A stretch of DNA of 64,000 nucleotides, from the NCBI GenBank assembly GCA_016703665.1, contig JADJBS010000020.1:1182001-1246000 (forward strand), written 5' to 3'. Position 1 is the stretch's first letter; each line of letters starts with the position of its first letter. Of the stretch, positions 61,229-64,000 are shown one piece after another. Position numbers and translations under genes: made by a program. Source of the DNA: Candidatus Defluviibacillus avedoerensis (lineage in GTDB: Bacteria > Pseudomonadota > Gammaproteobacteria > Burkholderiales > Burkholderiaceae_C). Under the pieces are notes generated by a model that worked only from the letters and a program-made list of their open reading frames with translations, searched no databases and had not been told where the DNA came from.

Positions 61229-62371
61229 ATGACCACGCCAAGCATTCTGTCCTCTGTGCCTGTGCGGGCAGCGTTAGTGAGGGGTGCACCCAAGATTTTC
61301 TGCGCCTCAATGGCAGTGACTCTGTTGGCAGTCGCATTCGGGATGCCATCACATACAGCCCAGGCGGCCGACAGTGTGCCCGCCCCACTTCGCCTGCGCA
61401 TCGTCGGTGGTTTGGCCTCTGGGAACCAGTATCCCCGACACGAAGCGCCCTTCTGGCAGAAAACACTGCCAGCGCTGACTCAGGGTCAAGTCAGCACTGA
61501 AATCGTGCCATTTGACAAGGCTGGCATTCGCACCAACGAGATGATGCGCCTGATGCAGCTTGGTGTGGTGCCGTTTGGCACGATACTGATGGGTGGTATT
61601 CTGACTTCCGATCCTGAGCTGGCCGCTCTTGACCTTGCGGGGATGAATCCGGACATGGTTTCCTTGAGGCGATCGGTGGCAGCGTTCCGACCACACCTGG
61701 AACAAATGATGCGTGAGCGCCACGGCATTGAAGTACTGGCGATTTATGCCTACCCGGCGCAGGTCACTTTTTGCAGTCGTGCCTTCACCGGTTTGGCCGA
61801 CCTGGCAGGAAGGCGCGTACGCATCAGTAACCCGTCTCAGGCCGACCTGATCCGCCCCTTCGGCGCTGTGCCGCTGCAAACCGAGTTTTCTGCCGTGGTT
61901 GCGGGCGTGCGAAGTGGCAATGTGGACTGCGCCATTACCGGAGCCATGTCTGGCAACACAATTGGCCTGCATGAAGTAGCCACTCATCTTCACACCAGTG
62001 CAACCACATGGGGTTTGTCGGTGTTTGGTGCGAACGTGGGAGCCTGGCAGTCGCTGCCTCCCAACCTGAAGCAACTTTTGAGGGCCGAGTTACCCAAGCT
62101 TGAAAAGGCGGTATGGGTTGATTCTGAACGGCTGACCAACGAAGGAGTGGCCTGCAACGTAGGCCGTGGCGCCTGCGATTCAGGTAAGCCTGGACGCATG
62201 AAAGAGGTTCCGGCCAGTGCAACTGACGAGAAAAAGCTTCGAGTCTCTTTTCGCGACAGTGTCCTGCCCGCCTGGGTGGAGCGCTGTGGCAATACCTGTG
62301 TGCCGGTCTGGAATCGTTTGCTGGCGCCGGTGACCGGCATTCGCGCCGAGACTCGCGCGACCAAACCATGA
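61229..62371 (+). CDS. DctP-type (TRAP) substrate-binding protein, orphan
   Basis: A 380-residue protein with a long N-terminal region ending in a signal peptide core (FCASMAVTLLAVAFGMPSHTAQA). The mature part has the DctP pattern FWQKTLPALTQGQVSTEIVPFDKAG, LADLAGRRVRISNPSQADLIRPFGAVPLQT and GVRSGNVDCAITGAMSGNTIGLHEVA, with the conserved Arg of RRVRIS. Four cysteines cluster near the C-terminus. No DctQ or DctM genes follow; instead a membrane sensor gene starts 54 bp downstream, so it may act as the sensor's ligand-binding partner. Confidence 0.85.
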   Translation: MTTPSILSSVPVRAALVRGAPKIFCASMAVTLLAVAFGMPSHTAQAADSVPAPLRLRIVGGLASGNQYPRHEAPFWQKTLPALTQGQVSTEIVPFDKAGIRTNEMMRLMQLGVVPFGTILMGGILTSDPELAALDLAGMNPDMVSLRRSVAAFRPHLEQMMRERHGIEVLAIYAYPAQVTFCSRAFTGLADLAGRRVRISNPSQADLIRPFGAVPLQTEFSAVVAGVRSGNVDCAITGAMSGNTIGLHEVATHLHTSATTWGLSVFGANVGAWQSLPPNLKQLLRAELPKLEKAVWVDSERLTNEGVACNVGRGACDSGKPGRMKEVPASATDEKKLRVSFRDSVLPAWVERCGNTCVPVWNRLLAPVTGIRAETRATKP

Positions 62372-62425
62372 TGTGTGTTTTCCAACTTGGGCTTTGCGCA
62401 GGGCAAACCAGTTGTTTCCCAAACC

Positions 62426-64000
62426 ATGCCTAGCACATTGCGCAAGGTAAAGTGGGCTGTCTTGTCGGCAGCCGCCGTCCTGACGCTGATAGTTCTGGTG
62501 TTGACTGCGTCGCTGCTCCGGCGGGATTACATCAGCGCCATGGAACGTGCCAGTGAACGTGTCACCCGGGTGGCGGGCAGCAGTGAAGCCGAAGTCAACC
62601 GCAATTTCGTCAGCGTTGACATGATGCTAGCTGAGTTCGCGACCTGGACCGCCCAAGAACACACTGCTGCGGCTCCCGCCTTGCGCGCTTCTCGTCCGCG
62701 AGAACCCGACAAGAACCTGCAGAGGTTGGCGCGCGCCGCACTGAATCAAAATTTGATGTTGCGCGATATTGCCGTTCTCGCTGCGGATGGCAAAGTATTG
62801 GTGGGCGCGATGCGCAGCACCATTCGCCTGGGCTTGCCCTTGCCGCAGGGGTTTCTGGAGTCCGTCCTCGCTCAACCTTTTCCTGGCTTAATGGTCAGTT
62901 CACCAACGCTGAATCCGCTCAATTCAGAATGGGTGCTGTATTTGGCACGCTCGCAGCGACTCGCAGATGGCACTCGGATAGTCGCCGTGGCAGAGCTGCA
63001 ATTGTCATTGTTGGCCGCATTGCTCAATCCAGAAGATGACAACCAGAGAATGATGGTCACCCTGGAAAAGGAGTCCGGTCAATTGCTGGCCAGCTATCCG
63101 TTAGTGGATGCGCTGATTGGTCAGACCTTGCAGCCGGCACTGACGGCCTCGGCCTCGAACGCACCTTCTCGGGATCAAGCAGGGCGTCTGCAGCAAGACC
63201 CCTCAATCATGGTCGTGCGTCCAACTCTGTATGCTGGAATTGTGTTATCGGTTGGCATGCCGCGTGCGGTCGCACTGGCTGAATGGGAAAATCAGCGCAC
63301 GATCGTGCTGAGTGGGGCAGTGGCTCTTCTAGCGCTGGTCATGGTGGGTGGGTGGGCCACCTTGCGCACCTTCTTACATATGGCCAACGCTCGCGCTGAG
63401 GTCGCGCAAGCCAATACCCGTCTACACAGTGCCAATCAGCTACTGGCTGGATCCCTGTCGCTGGTAGAGGCGACGCTCGAATCCACGGGTGACGCTGTTT
63501 TGGTGGTGGGTAACGATGGCCGCATTCAGCAATACAACGCCTTGTTTCGCATCGCCATGCAGGTGCCAGAGGAAGTGCTGGCTGCGGGCGATCTGACGCA
63601 GGTGCGCCAGCTGATTTTGGCTCAGTTAGAGAACCCAGATGACTTTCTGGAAGGCACCGAGCGCGCCTACAACTCGCCGACCGCCGAATTGCGTGATCAG
63701 TTAGTTTTCAAAGATGGGCGTTTCATTCAGAGACATTCTTTGCCGCAGTTACTCGATGGCCAGGTGGTGGGCCGAGTCTGGAGCTTTCAGGACGTGACTG
63801 CCTTCAAGCAGGCCGAGCGCAAACTTCAGCTCGCTGCCAGCGTGTTCAGTCACGCCCACGAGGGCATTACCATCACCGATGCTAACGGCAGCATCATTGA
63901 TGTGAATGACACTTTCTGCCGCATCACGGGCTACCTCCGGGATGAGGTCATCGGACAAAATCCGCGCATCCTTCAATCAGGCCGCCAGTCGCCCGAATAC
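62426..64000 (+). CDS. Membrane PAS-domain sensor protein, N-terminal part
   Basis: Open from ATG 62426 to the window edge, 525 residues seen. A membrane helix at about 13-34 (AVLSAAAVLTLIVLVLTASLL) and a second at about 292-312 (IVLSGAVALLALVMVGGWATL) bracket a ~255-residue periplasmic sensing region. After the second helix come a linker, one PAS domain (about 345-455, ending VWSFQDVTAFKQAERKL) and the start of a second, canonical PAS (SVFSHAHEGITITDANGSIIDVNDTFCRITGY ... VIGQNPRILQSG). Such proteins usually end in GGDEF/EAL or histidine kinase domains, which lie outside the window. Confidence 0.9.
   Translation, partial: MPSTLRKVKWAVLSAAAVLTLIVLVLTASLLRRDYISAMERASERVTRVAGSSEAEVNRNFVSVDMMLAEFATWTAQEHTAAAPALRASRPREPDKNLQRLARAALNQNLMLRDIAVLAADGKVLVGAMRSTIRLGLPLPQGFLESVLAQPFPGLMVSSPTLNPLNSEWVLYLARSQRLADGTRIVAVAELQLSLLAALLNPEDDNQRMMVTLEKESGQLLASYPLVDALIGQTLQPALTASASNAPSRDQAGRLQQDPSIMVVRPTLYAGIVLSVGMPRAVALAEWENQRTIVLSGAVALLALVMVGGWATLRTFLHMANARAEVAQANTRLHSANQLLAGSLSLVEATLESTGDAVLVVGNDGRIQQYNALFRIAMQVPEEVLAAGDLTQVRQLILAQLENPDDFLEGTERAYNSPTAELRDQLVFKDGRFIQRHSLPQLLDGQVVGRVWSFQDVTAFKQAERKLQLAASVFSHAHEGITITDANGSIIDVNDTFCRITGYLRDEVIGQNPRILQSGRQSPEY

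Noticed and set aside
1..64000. CRISPR arrays, tRNA, rRNA genes, prophage or IS transposase genes
   Set aside because: No regular spaced repeats, cloverleaf patterns, rRNA segments or transposase motifs were seen; the repeats found are few and unevenly spaced.

Overview
The window reads as a chromosome segment of a betaproteobacterium of order Burkholderiales, most likely family Comamonadaceae (Rhodoferax/Polaromonas-like). This is a judgement from gene content (type II secretion operon with gspC divergent, branched-chain-type ABC importers, many CoA and aromatic catabolism genes, orphan DctP protein) and from two families of short dispersed repeats of a kind familiar from that family. No database search was possible.

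Layout. 1-2941: end of phosphatidylserine decarboxylase, a membrane diguanylate cyclase and AMP nucleosidase. 3195-5391: an integron platform with an intact integron integrase, a LexA-like box over its promoter, an attI-like site resembling attI1, and about 1 kb of cassette-like DNA without a confident gene. 5392-18892: mostly housekeeping genes (acyl-CoA synthetase, two GSTs, methyltransferase, DbpA helicase, retropepsin-like protease, GT1 glycosyltransferase, AraC regulator with a Baeyer-Villiger-type monooxygenase, PPi-type phosphofructokinase, OsmC, threonine deaminase). A small structured RNA or attenuator ending in a textbook terminator lies just upstream of ilvA.

18913-30080: a nearly complete type II secretion locus (gspC divergent; gspG-H-I-J-K-L-M-N-D-E-F). 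Three of its five pseudopilin genes carry a GC-rich dispersed repeat of about 75 bp that appears to be translated as part of the cleaved prepilin leader. A second, AT-rich repeat encodes the signal-peptide core of GspD and of an ABC substrate-binding protein further along.

30161-39208: a compact co-directional cluster of a NAD-synthase-like enzyme, an asparagine-synthetase-like amidotransferase, an adenylate-forming ligase, a free-standing acyl carrier protein, a secreted SGNH-like protein, a hexapeptide acyltransferase, a 5'-nucleotidase and an SbmA/BacA-type ABC transporter. It looks like an uncharacterised biosynthetic (amide/acyl-decorating) pathway and is the best candidate here for an undescribed system.

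39205-44296: an unknown protein, a YdcH-like protein, and a MarR-controlled oxygenase operon (VOC dioxygenase, FAD monooxygenase, frameshifted DUF2783-like protein), then a periplasmic beta-carbonic anhydrase. 44297-61025: two divergent catabolic operons. The minus-strand one holds Gfo/Idh dehydrogenase, IclR regulator, FAD dehydrogenase, NIPSNAP, TIM-barrel isomerase, acyl-CoA dehydrogenase and CoA-transferase. The plus-strand one holds a shikimate-dehydrogenase-like protein, a second FAD dehydrogenase, a disrupted substrate-binding protein, an intact paralogue and livHMGF. Together they suggest uptake and oxidation of an alicyclic or aromatic carboxylate. 61229-64000: an orphan DctP-type binding protein next to a membrane PAS sensor cut by the window edge.
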